Assembly (NCBI GenBank): GCA_959347315.1
Contig: OY365814.1
Coordinates: forward strand, 5,148,864-5,212,863
Reading direction: 5' to 3'
Source of the DNA: Bimastos eiseni
Taxonomy: Eukaryota; Annelida; Clitellata; Crassiclitellata; Lumbricidae
DNA length: 64,000 nucleotides
Position numbers and translations under genes: made by a program. Below, piece by piece: positions 12,350-23,243 of this stretch; position 1 is the first letter of the stretch, and each line of letters begins with the position of its first letter. The notes below the pieces were generated by a model. That model had not been told where the DNA came from. It worked only from the letters and a program-made list of their open reading frames with translations, and ran no database searches.

Positions 12350-12640
12350 TCAACGACCGTTAGAACAGTTAGCAAAACAGTGCACAGTAAGCCAATGGAT
12401 ATCCATCACAGCTGGTAGATGGCATGGATATTTAGAGTCTCTGGGCCAAGCTGTGCCGAAAAGGTATAGCGACGACGGCCGTGATCGATTCGCAGACACG
12501 GGTACGAAGTCGACGAGTAGTCCCTTATTGGTGGAAGATGACGCACGGCCTGAATTTCTTCGGTCATACATGTAGCGTCACGATAGAGACGTAATAGGTT
12601 CCCAAATGGATTAAATCGGCCTTTATTGCACATTGTTGAG
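12350..12640 (-). repeat. Dispersed repeat, copy 1 (partner at 38945-39300)
   Basis: On the minus strand this reads like the plus strand at about 39060-39250; shared stretches include GGGACTACTCG, GTACCCGTGT and CCAGAGACTCT. Short frames in both copies encode similar peptides (RDYSSTSYPC versus RDYSTTPYPC), but neither is an intact gene. The element type is unknown. Confidence 0.6.
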
Positions 12641-12739
12641 AATAATGTATGACCACTGTTGAATACAGCTCAATATGAGTTCATCATAAATTTAGCAGCG
12701 TTTTAATATATATTTAAGACATTTATTGATTCGTTTTAG

Positions 12740-12808
12740 GATGTCTCAGCATCGAGGAGAGCAAACGCCCGCAATTCGAAGAAATTTTACTTGAGCTACA
12801 ACGCTATT
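12740..12808 (+). CDS. TKL/MLK-like protein kinase, exon 4 (end of C-lobe)
   Basis: TTTTAG acceptor, then GCLSIEESKRPQFEEILLEL, the RP-containing subdomain XI that closes a kinase domain. Incoming phase 1 matches exon 3. A T/GTAAAT donor gives phase 1 out. Confidence 0.8.
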
Positions 12809-13065
12809 GTAAATATTTTAAACTCAAGTGCTTGTCGCTACACTCGATATTTTAATCACGTATGTTCGGGGATGGGCATGTTACAGGCTGACATGTGACT
12901 GAATTGCAAACTGCCAATTACCGGTGAAAAATTAATAAAATTTCACATTACATACTAACATTACCAAAGTCAATGAATTCAAGCAAGATTCAGCAAAAAA
13001 TGCTTTTTATTTTTGGTGTTGTTTGCATAGCGTTGTCAAAAACCGCTTACTAAATTTTCTTTCAG

Positions 13066-13112
13066 ATACATCATCTTTTCAAACAATTTACCCGAGAGAC
13101 GACGTCTATTAG
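13066..13112 (+). CDS. Probable terminal exon of the kinase gene
   Basis: A strong TTTTCTTTCAG acceptor is followed, in the phase left by exon 4, by YTSSFQTIYPRDDVY and a TAG stop at 13110-13112. Only splice phase and acceptor quality support it; there is no domain. Confidence 0.45.
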
Positions 13113-13225
13113 GCCAAACGATCATGCCTGCAAAACTGAAGAATCTCCATACCGGTGCATAAATACGCAGGCGACATTAAATTGTAAAAAATAAGTTATT
13201 CACGATTAGGTAGCTATGAAGCATC

Positions 13226-14037
13226 CAGTGTTGTATGCACGCCTTGAAACTTCAAGTCCGAGACCGAGACACTAGGTTCAAAACTGTACGAGACAGTAAA
13301 AGATAAGTGATCCTATATAAAAGGCTGTAAAATACTAACGTATCAGTTTTTGAGAATAAGGTTCATTTGTAATTTCAATTTGAAACTTATAGTGTATATA
13401 GTACCAATTCCTGAGAACAGTCTTTATATTGGCGCGTTTTATCTTTTACGATATCTATTCGTAGGCCTATCTTCTGGATAGTATAAGGAAAGCCTGTTAG
13501 ACACGTCTGAAATTTTCTAGACGATTTTAAACAAGCAAATTTGATACCAAATGCCAAATGAAATTATAAAGTTGCGCATATCCGTACTCACCCTGAGAAA
13601 CACGAAGTTGTTCTGATCGTTTCGGTTATGGTAGTTTTACATCAATGACCAACGCCACGCCATAGCTACCGTTTGTCAATAACTTTAATTTGCGTAAAAG
13701 GAAACTTCACAGTTTCAGGTTCTCTGTCACACATCTCTCCACTTTAAGATAATTGAATTGATTCCAGTATCATGTGACTCGAGCGTTAGCTAGAATTACC
13801 ATTTTTCGTAGATTCCGGTTTCAGATTTTAAGACAGTTAATGCGAAACTTATCGAGACCGCATGTTCGAGACAGAACGGGACTTTCACTTCAAAAGAGTT
13901 TCTAAAAATTTGAGACACCACTTCGAGACCGAGACCGAAACAGCAGGCTTCCGAGACCGAGATCAAGACCGAAACACTATAAAACTGTCTCGAGACGTCT
14001 TGAAACCGAGACACTGTCTCGAGACCATACACCTCTG
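13226..14037. mobile_element. Non-autonomous hAT-like element, 812 bp, CGAGAC-rich
   Basis: The ends are CAGTGTTGTATG (left) and, inverted, CAGAGGTGTATG (right). They are flanked by GAAGCATC (13218-13225) and GAGGCATC (14038-14045), an 8-bp target duplication with one change, as hAT transposons make. Both ends, and most densely 13918-14025, carry repeated CGAGACCGAGAC words. No transposase frame is present. Confidence 0.75.
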
Positions 14038-14045
14038 GAGGCATC

Positions 14046-14755
14046 TTTAGTTCTATTATGTTATCTTAAATATACTGCAAAATTTTGATTCGTTTTTGTT
14101 GCTAACCGTCGACTGTGTAGATATATATACATACATGTTTGGCGCAACACTGAACCCATGAAATTCTTCCTCCTCCATTTGCTTATAATCACCGAGTGAC
14201 CTTGTAGCCTGTTCGCTACCGGTTACGTTTGCAGATGTCGCTGCCGGCAAGTCCTTTATTCTTTTCGAGTGGCTTGTAAGCTGTACAGGTAATTGCTATA
14301 ACTTGAAATATGGGTAAGTTATTGTTGCAAGAAACACTATAAGGCATTTTGTGTTATTCAAAATGTAGTTGGAAATTAGAAGTTACAGGCGAAAACTTAA
14401 TTGAATTACGAATTACAAATAACATTGCTTTAGGGCAACAATTTGCAAGGTAACAATTACAATTTTGTAATACAAATTACGTAATTTCCATTGCTCAATT
14501 AAATTACTGCTCATTGCTGGATACGTTTTATTTGATATGTTCTTTATAGCCTAGTTTTTCAGTGATGCTGGGTCATTGGGTCATCTCAAAGTTTCCTAGT
14601 AGCTTAAATTGATGATATGTTGTGCTTGTAGTTATAGGCCCAAAGAAAAGAGACTTGCAAAAGAAGGACGGAATACAATCAAAATCCTTAGGTATAACGT
14701 AAACAACTTAACTGTTATTTAACTGGAAATTATTCCTGTATTCTAAGAACCGTAT
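14046..14755. other. No gene recognised
   Basis: AT-rich sequence with repeated AATTAC words at about 14395-14500; no domain or RNA gene is seen. Confidence 0.4.
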
Positions 14756-15205
14756 TTGTCGCAATCAAAAATGTCACACGTTAATGATGTCGCACGATTA
14801 TAATTTCGTCAGCCAAAATGTCGCAATCAAAAATGTTGCACGTTCTTGATGACGCACTATAGTAATATCGTCAATTAAAACGTCGCATATGTATAGGCCC
14901 ACTGCTTAAGTGGAATAGGCCTATATATAAATTCTGCTTAAGTGGAAATTGAATCAATAATGTCGTTTAAGTGGAACCGGGAATGATGAGAAATATTCCG
15001 GGTAAGAAAATGGTTTTGCCAACTTAAACTACGATTTACCAAAGTTCGTTACACGCACATAGCAGACATACATGTAGATCGCAATATAGATAATTAAGAA
15101 TATAATTAATGATAATTAAAATTGCTAACATAATGCGTTTTGACTGGCGATATCGTGCGACATTATTAGTGTGCGACATTTTTAGTTGCGACATTTTCAT
15201 TGTGA
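14756..15205. mobile_element. Foldback-type word array: GTCGCA words at both ends
   Basis: The left side (14756-14890) has repeated GTCGCA-AAAATGTCGCACG words and the right side (15145-15203) the inverse, GTGCGACATTATTAGTGTGC and TTGCGACATTTT. Between them are GCTTAAGTGGAA words (14905-14985). The same GCGACATT words form the array at 52935-53200. Confidence 0.6.
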
Positions 15206-15399
15206 ACCAATCTTCTTAAGATTGATTATTTTCAAGAATGCAGCTTAATATCTTAACCAATCGAATTTGATGTTGCTACATTGTAGGTTCTCATTTTTCA
15301 ACTGAATGTCCTGCTTATCTATGCATAAAAACTTTTTGATAATGTCCTTCCTAAATCAAAATAGCCTACATTGGTCATTCGCTGATTGTCAAACACCAG

Positions 15400-15775
15400 A
15401 CACCCGATATGGAAACTGGTTTGATGAAACGAATAATGCATAAATGCAAGCTGTTTTGATGAATAGAATAAGGCATAACGTGAAGCTGGATTGATGAAAA
15501 GAATATTGCTTAAGAGAATCTGGATTGATGAGATAATGCCGCGTAAACTTAAGCGGAATTAAAGGAAGGCAGAAGCTGGATTGGTAAAAATATTTTTGCT
15601 TAATTGAAAGATGAAAATAATGCTTCGAAGTTGTTTAACTTCTGTGATGTGTTGGGCGATCATTTGTGCCGCGATCTTATTAGTCTGCGATCTTTTGCAT
15701 TGCGACCTTTGTCCGCGATCTTTTGTGCGTGGCCTTATTGACGTAGACCGTATAAACACCCTTGACATTTTAGAC
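15400..15775. repeat. Array of AAGCTGGATTGATGAAAAG units followed by GCGATCTT words
   Basis: From 15415 to 15610 four or five degenerate units of about 36 bp (AAGCTGGATTGATGAAAAG, then a CTTAA-containing spacer) follow each other. From 15655 to 15745 come 15-16 bp words of the GCGATCTTTTGT type. Both modules also occur at other loci in this window. Confidence 0.65.
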
Positions 15776-16511
15776 TGAGTCGCAGGCTGTTGTCTCTGTG
15801 TTTTGAATATTGCAATTAGGCCTATCAACAACCTGAATCATATGCAATGTTTGTGGGATATCCTTGGTCGCAGTCACCTTGATCCAATCGTGCACTAAGT
15901 AGCTGAATTTACTACCTTGGTGCATACCTCACAGTTTAAGAATTCTAAGGTCGTTTTCAGAGATACCAGTTCGTTTTTGTATAACATTTTGCCGTATTTC
16001 CACTGTCTATTGCTCGTTCAGTCTTTTGCTGGGATGTAGGCCTAGGCCTACTTTGTTTTTACTCGAGTAAGGGTGATCTCTCATATCAGGTCATTAATTT
16101 ATTTGAACAGGTCAACGCATAAAGGCATTCTTTTCGGTCTCAAAAAGAGCTTCTCTTTCCCGAGGTAGGCTACTTAACGTTATCTCCATTTTGTAAAAGC
16201 TAGAGCTCTTGTGAATCCTCATTATTTCTTTAACAGTTTTGAAATAATATCTTATACATTCAATTAATGCCCACTTTCTCTTTAATTGATATTATTATGT
16301 TAAAATATTTCTACGTTTGCGAACGTTTAGGTTGGTAGAACTCAGAAAAATAGATAAATTTCAAGTTGTGTGCTAAAAGAGTTTAGGCCTACAAATGGCT
16401 ATATTATTTGTTAAAATCCATGGTTTAACATCATTTGACTGTCCTAACCTTAAACGTTCATCGAAAAGAAATATATTACCTCATCGCCTAATTAATTTTT
16501 TTGCTTTATAG
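15776..16511. other. No gene recognised
   Basis: AT-rich, with three TAGGCCTA octamers (two overlapping at about 16037, one at about 16384). Possibly intron or promoter of the SH3-domain gene. Confidence 0.4.
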
Positions 16512-16546
16512 AAAAGACGACAACTTCTTCTTATGCAGCAAGAACA
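16512..16546 (+). CDS. SH3-domain protein, small upstream exon (tentative)
   Basis: A 35-nt stretch between a TTTATAG acceptor and a CA/GTAAGT donor. Read in phase 1 it gives KTTTSSYAART and ends in phase 0, which is the phase needed by the exon at 17150. No start codon is identified, so earlier exons are missing or the gene is joined to the kinase gene in a way I cannot resolve. Confidence 0.4.
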
Positions 16547-17149
16547 GTAAGTATGTTTACATAGCTTATAAGAATAAACTGAAAGCTGAACCACTGTAGC
16601 CATCTCCTTGAAATTTACGCTGTGGGCAAATTTAAAATGCTACGAATGTCTTTCAATTAAAATTTAACTAGGCTCTTGCTAGTTACTAAAGAGTATCTAA
16701 AGAATATCAGTGTCATGAGTGGTAAATATCAGATAGAGCAGTGGAAAGACTATTTAACACAACTAATACTTATGAAAACAGGAGCATGAAATCACACTGT
16801 AGAAATTTGGGCTAAAACAGTTGAGCAGTGAAGTCTGCTGACGAGTTTGTTTAAGATTTTTAGTTGGACGTTGACTTCTGAATGAGTTTCTCAGTTCAAT
16901 AGGAAACAGAAAATAATCAACTAATAATTTGAATATGCGTTAAAAATTGACTTGGACGATTGTTGCGAAATCTCGAACTCCATGCTTTAATATGCCTCAT
17001 AGTCTACTAAGCGATCTAATGGTGAAACAGCCCAGGAGCAGCGGCAGGTCAACATTGGGGTGATCATGATCTAAGTAATTCTGGGTGCCTCACTGATTAC
17101 TGCTTGTACAATAAATCACAGTCTAAACAATTTGATTTATTTTTAGCAG

Positions 17150-17267
17150 TGCAACGAATATTCCGAGGAACGCATAGATCCAGATTTTGGCCTTCTAGAT
17201 GAGCTACTTGCCGACGGAAGCATTGATCCGCAAGAAATTGAAGATCTTTGGAGCAAGAACTGTTCAT
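17150..17267 (+). CDS. SH3-domain protein, acidic exon
   Basis: Between TTTTAGCAG and T/GTAAGT the frame is open and acidic, including DPDFGLLDELLADGSIDPQE and IEDLWSKN. The outgoing phase 1 matches the acceptor at 19307. No domain is recognised in this part. Confidence 0.6.
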
Positions 17268-17829
17268 GTAAGTATAAGAAACTCTGAACAATTAGATGGA
17301 ATTTTGGTCGAAGAGCAAAGTGATAGTTTTATTGCGGATCGGAAGCACATCTTTAACTGTTTAATAACCATTGACGGCATGGACGTGTATTAGTTCTTCG
17401 TCAAAGCTCTCATTCAAGCTCATTAGTTCTGCTCGGTGAACTGCATTGGATACTTGTAGATTTGAAATAAAATAAGATTTAAACTCACCTCACTCAACTG
17501 TGAAACATTTACAAAGAGTTGCCTGCCTAAATACGCCCACTGTTCTCCCTATAAAATCCGCCACACAATCTGAAATCTTTGGGTACAAATCACTATGGGC
17601 TTTCGCGTATGCCGTTTGCTGATCCTAAGAAATGTAACCGACTACCATGCAATGTTTGTCCGAAGTACGAACTCTTTATCTTTCTTGACGAGACGCTTCA
17701 AAACTCACCACCCCTTATTGGTTTTCAAAGATTCGAATATATCTAGCAGCTGTTCAGGACCTGACGCTAGCCATCCTCATATTAAATCATCAATAATACG
17801 TACTGTAATTTTAAAATTTTCGTAGATAT

Positions 17830-18260
17830 TCGATGCCATTTTTGTCACGTTCTTCCACTGCTCTCTGTCCGAAGCCATAATGCCTCAGTTCCTGAAGTCG
17901 TCCTCAGCACAGGAGACAGAGGTCAACGATACCATCCAACCACTCCCTGTGTGGGCGACCTCTTTTGTTTGAACCCTCTATCATGCCGAATATCACTGAC
18001 TTGATCCTAGTGTCGTCGCCCATTTTACATACGTGGCCGAATGGTCCTAGATTTCTCTGAACCACATTCTGCATCAGATTCTCCCTGTGGCGGATTCGTC
18101 TTATAGGCTACTGTTCTTCGTTGCTAGTTCTCAGTGTCAAACCAGCGTGCACCATCCTGCTGAAATACTCCTAAGATCATTGCCAACACATAACTTTCGT
18201 TGCAATACACTTCCGTTTTCTCTCGAAAGCTAGCTTCACGTATTGCTCGAGAATGTATGT
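17830..18260 (-). mobile_element. Degenerate LINE 3' end (RTE/Nimb-like), minus strand
   Basis: On the minus strand one reads, with frameshifts, a FGHVCKM-like segment, VIFGMIEGSNKRGRPHREWL and an ending like AQDRxxW. This is the C-terminal tail common to endonuclease-reverse transcriptase elements (GMVEGxRxRGRPRxxW). It lies inside an intron of the SH3-domain gene. Confidence 0.65.
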
Positions 18261-19306
18261 AATGCAGTACAGCGAGTTCAGTCTGGTACCATTTGGCACA
18301 AAGTGAAGGCTTGTCTGGCCGTCATCCCACCCCGCATCATCACTGACGGACTAAACTTCATCTGTGTAGCAGACGGATCGTTCTCCTCCTACGAAACACA
18401 AACTGTATCATTTTGTGCATTCAGTACATAAAACACATTGGACGGTGACTCATAGGTGAACAAAACATTAGGCCAATCGTCCACAGTCCAGCGTCGATGC
18501 TCATAATACTCAATTAGGCGGTGTGAATAATGGCTACGCCATCTCCATGCACGAACCGGAAATGCACGTCGTGTACCGCGGTGTACATTGTCACGTCATG
18601 TAACGACGTTCGACTTAAATTTTTTAAGATTATAATATATTTGAGTCCGGTATAGGCTTGAAAAATATTTAAGAGATTCAAATCATTTCAACCGAGATAT
18701 TTCAGTTTGAAAACGGTGAACGAATATTTTATGTCACCCTTTGAACTGGCATTTTGTCAAGTGTGATAAAATTGACAATACAGTGCAACTTGATTTGATA
18801 TATCTCTTGATAATTCTGAAAGGCAGCCGTTTTATAATTACAATGCGTTTAAACCGTCGCGATTATCGTCAGGAGTTTTTCTTGTTGTTCATTTTCCTCG
18901 TCGGAATTAATAAACCCTTGGACCTGCACACGGGGGGGTCGTAGATTAATGGAGAACACACTTTACGCATAGCTAAGGTACCGAGTTCGATACCCGTATC
19001 CTTTATGGGGTTGACTTGTCCATCGTTCGCCAGACAGCAGCGTGTCCTAAAATGAGATGTATGAAATAATGGGCGCTTGCACGGCTGCCGACAGTTAAAT
19101 TCAACTCTTGTAATTAGGCCTACTTGTCATAATTCGTTCATAATGTACGTGTAATTATACTGCGGTTTTTCAGTCTGAAACTAAGCAAAAATTATAATTA
19201 TTCTATCTGATAAACCCTCTCCAATACTAGGATACGTCATAATAATTGTCAGGTTTGTAAATATTTAGTGTATGTTCAGATAATTCGTCTGTGGTTGTAA
19301 TTTCAG
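18261..19306. other. Intron of the SH3-domain gene; possible SINE fragment
   Basis: The sequence GAGTTCGATACCC at about 18982-18994 resembles a pol III B box, but no convincing A box or tRNA fold is visible. Otherwise nothing is assigned. Confidence 0.3.
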
Positions 19307-19526
19307 ACGGAATGAAATTGCGCGCAGTTCAAGACTTTGACCCAAAAGAGATGAGACGCGTTGAGAGAATCAAACTAGAGAATATCCTAAAGAAGCAAAG
19401 ACGGGTGCTATTTAGCAGTGATTCAAATGTTTCGGACACCTTTTACGACGATGTGGATCCTTATGCTTCGGCAATTTCGTTTAAACGAGGCGACCAAATG
19501 GAGACCATTTCTCCTGCAAACATCTG
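19307..19526 (+). CDS. SH3-domain protein, exon with first half of SH3
   Basis: The gene would encode an adaptor-type protein. After TTTCAG the exon gives a charged helical stretch (KEMRRVERIKLENILKKQRR) and then the SH3 beginning: FYDDVDPYASAISFKRGDQM, comparable to the ALYDY...LSFKKGD pattern of SH3 domains. It ends TG/GTAACT in phase 2, matching the exon at 20047. SH3 domains bind proline-rich peptides; the partner is unknown. Lying 3' of the kinase exons on the same strand, it could belong to one kinase-SH3 transcription unit, but the linking exons are not proven. Confidence 0.7.
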
Positions 19527-19782
19527 GTAACTGTATCTTACGCTGCAGGCACTTCAGAATTAAATTCACCACGCAATTAGTTAATTCATGCAAAATAATT
19601 CATAGTCTACGTACAAATAACAAAAAGTATTTACAAATGAATTCTGTGAAAAGGGCTAATGCAGTAGGCATAAATTTAAACAAACATGTGAGATTAAGGA
19701 CCAGTGTTAAAATTTGATTTTTATACGATTGTGAACTAGACTATGCATTTAGCTAATTGAATTCGTCTATGATAATGTTCAG

Positions 19783-19904
19783 CACCACGATCACCTTTAA
19801 ACGAAATTAAACAAATGAGAAGATACCTTGAGGAAAAACGTTTAGCTCATCCTTTCTATAATAGACCTAACGACTTTTACCAGCTACAGCGTCGAATGGA
19901 AAAG
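19783..19904 (+). CDS. Orphan exon candidate between SH3 exons
   Basis: Between TTCAG and AAG/GTGTAT there is an open, coding-like stretch (RRYLEEKRLAHPFYNR, YQLQRRMEK). It needs phase 1 in and gives phase 0 out, so it cannot be spliced between the exons at 19307 and 20047 without breaking the frame. It may be an alternative exon or a relic. Confidence 0.3.
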
Positions 19905-20046
19905 GTGTATATAATTATCTGGACTTTTGTATTGTACATTTCAGGAACCTTGTAAGCGAAAGCTGAACCTATTTATGGCTGCCTATTCGAACTGATAAAA
20001 AAATAATAGAGACGGTTTGCTTACATTTTTCAATGTTTCTTTGCAG

Positions 20047-20126
20047 CGATAGAGTCGGATGGTGTGAAGTAAGGCATTTAGACAGCTGGAATGTTGGATT
20101 CATACCAAGGAATCGCGTTGTAATGG
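20047..20126 (+). CDS. SH3-domain protein, exon with second half of SH3
   Basis: TTTGCAG acceptor, phase 2 in. It encodes GWCEVRHLDSWNVGFIPRNR, matching the GWW-ARxxxTGxxGxIPSNY end of SH3 domains; the second Trp is Cys and the final SNY is RNR. It ends ATGG/GTGAG in phase 1. Confidence 0.7.
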
Positions 20127-20294
20127 GTGAGTGTCACGAATTGTCCTTATACCCTGTATATGTATTGTATATAGTTATTTAGGCATCGCCTTGTGTGTGA
20201 ATGTCTTATATATATATTAACTGAATCTATTGTACTCATAGGCCTATATTGCGGATAAACACTGCATTGATCCGTACATGTATATAATACTCAA

Positions 20295-20850
20295 TATGTA
20301 ATGAGGGCTCGATGGTCGTCGATGGCCGTGAGGGTCCAAAAGGGATGGTCGGGTCAAAGGGGAAAGCGAGGGAGGATAAAAGCAACAGGAAGAAGTGAAA
20401 GGGGCGGTTTTTGTCTTCTGTTGGTTCGGAGTTCGCTCGGCGAGAGTTAAGTCGCTTCCACTGCGAGAAGGACGCATTCCAGACGCGAGGGTTCCGTCGC
20501 TTCCACGACTGGAAGGGCGAACGAACGGACGCGAGGACTTCGACGCTTCCACTGCGAGAAGGACGCATTCCAGACGCGAGGGTTCCGTCGTTTCCACGAC
20601 TGGAAGGGCGAACGAACGGACGCGAGGACTTCGACGCTTCTCCTGCTGGAAGGACCAATTACAGACGCGAGGGTTCCGTCGCTTCCCCTGCTGGAAGGGC
20701 GACCGGACGCGAGGGCTTCAACGCTTACTCCCACTGCCAGCAGGACGACGACCTCTGGACTCTGTTTTTCTTCTCGGCCGAAAAGACGACCAGAAGCCAG
20801 GACGCTCAACGAACACCTGGGACTTGTGAGTGAGGAACGAGTTGTTGTTG
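20295..20850. repeat. GC-rich 45-bp minisatellite
   Basis: From about 20451 to 20750 six or seven units of about 45 bp alternate between two versions, one with ACTGCGAGAAGGACGCATTC and one with GACTGGAAGGGCGAACGAAC, each ending in GACGCGAGG. The unit length is a multiple of three, so long frames stay open on both strands. The block is much more GC-rich than its surroundings. It lies in an intron of the SH3-domain gene. Confidence 0.8.
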
Positions 20851-21690
20851 GGTTGGGGGGGGGTGGCCTGAGGGAGGGTAGCGGCCATCGAAGCAGGGTA
20901 GTCATAAAGGTTACCAGACGTTTTTGTATGACGTTCTTATTCACTAAATTTCTGTTTTGACTATATTTCTTTCTGTGATTAAAATTTGACTATATATCTA
21001 ACAGAGTGGGCTCCATAAATGTAAACCTCTTTAGCATCCAGGCGTTTACCTCCTGGAAATAACCTGTCATCTAAAATAATAACGAACTCGTGACAGTGAG
21101 TACCAAAGATGTTGCCATTTTAAAGCACGATCGAACGGACACTCGCTTGCAGCATTCATGTAAGAAATGAATAATTAATCCTTAACAAAAAAAGACATAC
21201 TGGACTCAACTAGAAAGACGGTCTGTGAGCCATCCAGAGATTGGTATGCGCAACACCAGGCGTACAATTATGCATATTTATCAATATCTGTCCCTCTAGG
21301 TAGTTAGTTCATTATTAAAATAACGACGAAACCGAAGCTTTTCCTTACGCAGACCTATTCATTAAATCAATCATTCATTTCACGAATTTAAATATCACTT
21401 CGTCAAGCGAAACTACTCAGAGGCACTCTCAGCTTTACATAGTTTACAGCAGGTAGAAAGATTACCATTGCCTGATGAATTTTTATTATCACCTCAAGTT
21501 CACGCAGCTGATAATAGCAGCAGGCTAACGTGCTACCTGACTAAGCTTCGGGCTAAGCAATGCGATCAGATTACGCGTTACAGGTGAAAATGTAACATAA
21601 TGCTTCACGTACAATGTAGGTCTCAGGCCCTCAAGATGTCCACGGTTGACAATACAGGTAAATTCTGTTTTGGAGAGATCCAACATGAGG
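20851..21690. other. No gene recognised
   Basis: Intronic or intergenic AT-rich sequence; nothing assigned. Confidence 0.4.
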
Positions 21691-21860
21691 CGCTTCAAGG
21701 CCAGTCATAAAAAAAGAGGACAGTGATGCGTTCGGAGGATCACAGGTTCGAACCCATCCCGAGTCACTGCGTAGCGACCTTAGACAAGTTGCTCACCCAT
21801 AATTGTCTGTGAAGAAGGCAGAGGCAAACCACCAGACTCACCTCATCTTTGGGTGGCGTA
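21691..21860 (+). mobile_element. Possible tRNA-derived SINE
   Basis: A pol III B box (GGTTCGAACCC, 21745-21755) is followed by CACTGCGTAGCGACCTTAGA and other text typical of SINE bodies. I do not see a good A box or a cloverleaf, so it is not a tRNA gene. Confidence 0.4.
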
Positions 21861-22451
21861 AAGCCAATGGACCTGTCTTCGGGCAGAGCACTTATCATCA
21901 TCTTCAAAATTCATGCAGGAGACCGGATAGAGACAACATACATGTAGAACTGATACCAGAGCCTCGAAGGTGTAGAGAAAGTCAAGGGCCAACACTAAAC
22001 CATAAGGAACTCATAAATGGGCAGGGACCTTGACCTTAATGAACTGGGTATGCTTCCGGTGGCCTATGTCTGTATGCATGCATGTGTGTGTGTGTGTGCA
22101 TGTATTGAAGTATCGCATTGATGACGGGTTGTTTAGCATAGGGGTCTACCGCGTCTGGTTAGAAGGGTCGACCACTGACTGGATCCTGAGGCATGAGCAG
22201 AGAAGGATTGCCCTTTGCCTTTTAATGTATTTGACTTCTATAGACGATCGGATACTTCACGACACTATATGAGTAAACAAATTTCGATGACAGAGAGTTT
22301 CAATTATAACAGCAACAACGAATTATGATCTGCTCAAACGAGGGATATTTAGTGACTATAGAATATTAGACATAGTCAGAGTGTTCCCTCGTCGCCTGAT
22401 GTAGACCTACTGTTGTAGCATTTATCTAAGCGACTCACATTCTCTGGCTGA

Positions 22452-22571
22452 CTACTCTCTCTCTGTGTCTGTCTGTATGTATATATGTCTGTCTGTCCTT
22501 CTGTCTGTATGTCTGCCACTCTCTGTCCCTCTCTGTCTCTCAGTCTCTCTGCCTCTCTCTTTCTTTCTCTT

Positions 22572-22606
<35 letters not shown>

Positions 22607-22612
22607 TTGGAC
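22452..22612. repeat. (CT)n / CTGT microsatellite
   Basis: Pyrimidine-only run of CTGT and CTCT units; the frames on both strands are repeat artefacts. Confidence 0.95.
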
Positions 22613-23008
22613 TCTGACCGATTTTTCCGTCTGCCAACTCCAGATTAGCTTGCCTTATATATTAAACTATTAGAAATGGCCGTATTAATGTGCATTACAT
22701 TAAAATCTTTATATAGCAATTACATATTTAAAATGTCATGATTGTTTGAACCCTAGCTACTCAATTGCAAGGATGAAGGTGCATTGCGTCGACGACATCT
22801 CGTCCTCCAATTCCTCAATCCTCAAGTCTTTATTATTGCCAAATCCCGGATTGCTGTAGATGTCATATACAATGCATTATAGGAGTGCGTGCATGCCTGA
22901 ACTTGCAATGTTCAATTTGCAGTGGACGCGAAAATAGGTCACATCAAACAAAATAATAGATTGCCACTTTTGGACTAATGATGTTCTTCGTCATATTTAT
23001 TCAAACAG

Positions 23009-23190
23009 ATAATAAACGACCGCCTTCGAAGACAACGGTAGGATTTTTGAACTGTTTTACCTGCTGCAACCCACGATCCAATGGAGACGTCATTTCTGTT
23101 CCAATGTATCTCGGTTGTTCTTCAGCGTGGGAACGCAGCCTGCCTCTTCGGGACATTGCCAACACTCACTTAGCTCATCATGGGCGATAA
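23009..23190 (+). CDS. Possible terminal exon of the SH3-domain gene
   Basis: A CAAACAG acceptor in phase 1 (matching the exon at 20047) opens a frame through KRPPSKTTVGFLNCFTCCNP to a TAA stop at 23188. The PP dipeptide and a Cys cluster (CFTCC) are notable; the latter could be lipid-modified, but this is speculation. An alternative GTAGGA donor lies at about 23037. Support is splice phase only. Confidence 0.4.
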
Positions 23191-23194
23191 CAGC

Positions 23195-23195
<1 letters not shown>

Positions 23196-23227
<32 letters not shown>

Positions 23228-23243
23228 TAATAATAATAATAAT
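23196..23243. repeat. (TAA)n microsatellite
   Basis: ATA/TAA triplet array interrupted once. Confidence 0.9.

Noticed and set aside
20451..20750. CRISPR-like array
   Set aside because: The units are contiguous minisatellite repeats without unique spacers, in an animal genome.
20236..20944. Several overlapping frames of 117-165 codons on both strands
   Set aside because: They follow from the 45-bp minisatellite whose period is a multiple of three.
21745..21755. tRNA gene
   Set aside because: Only a B-box-like word is present; no A box or cloverleaf could be folded.
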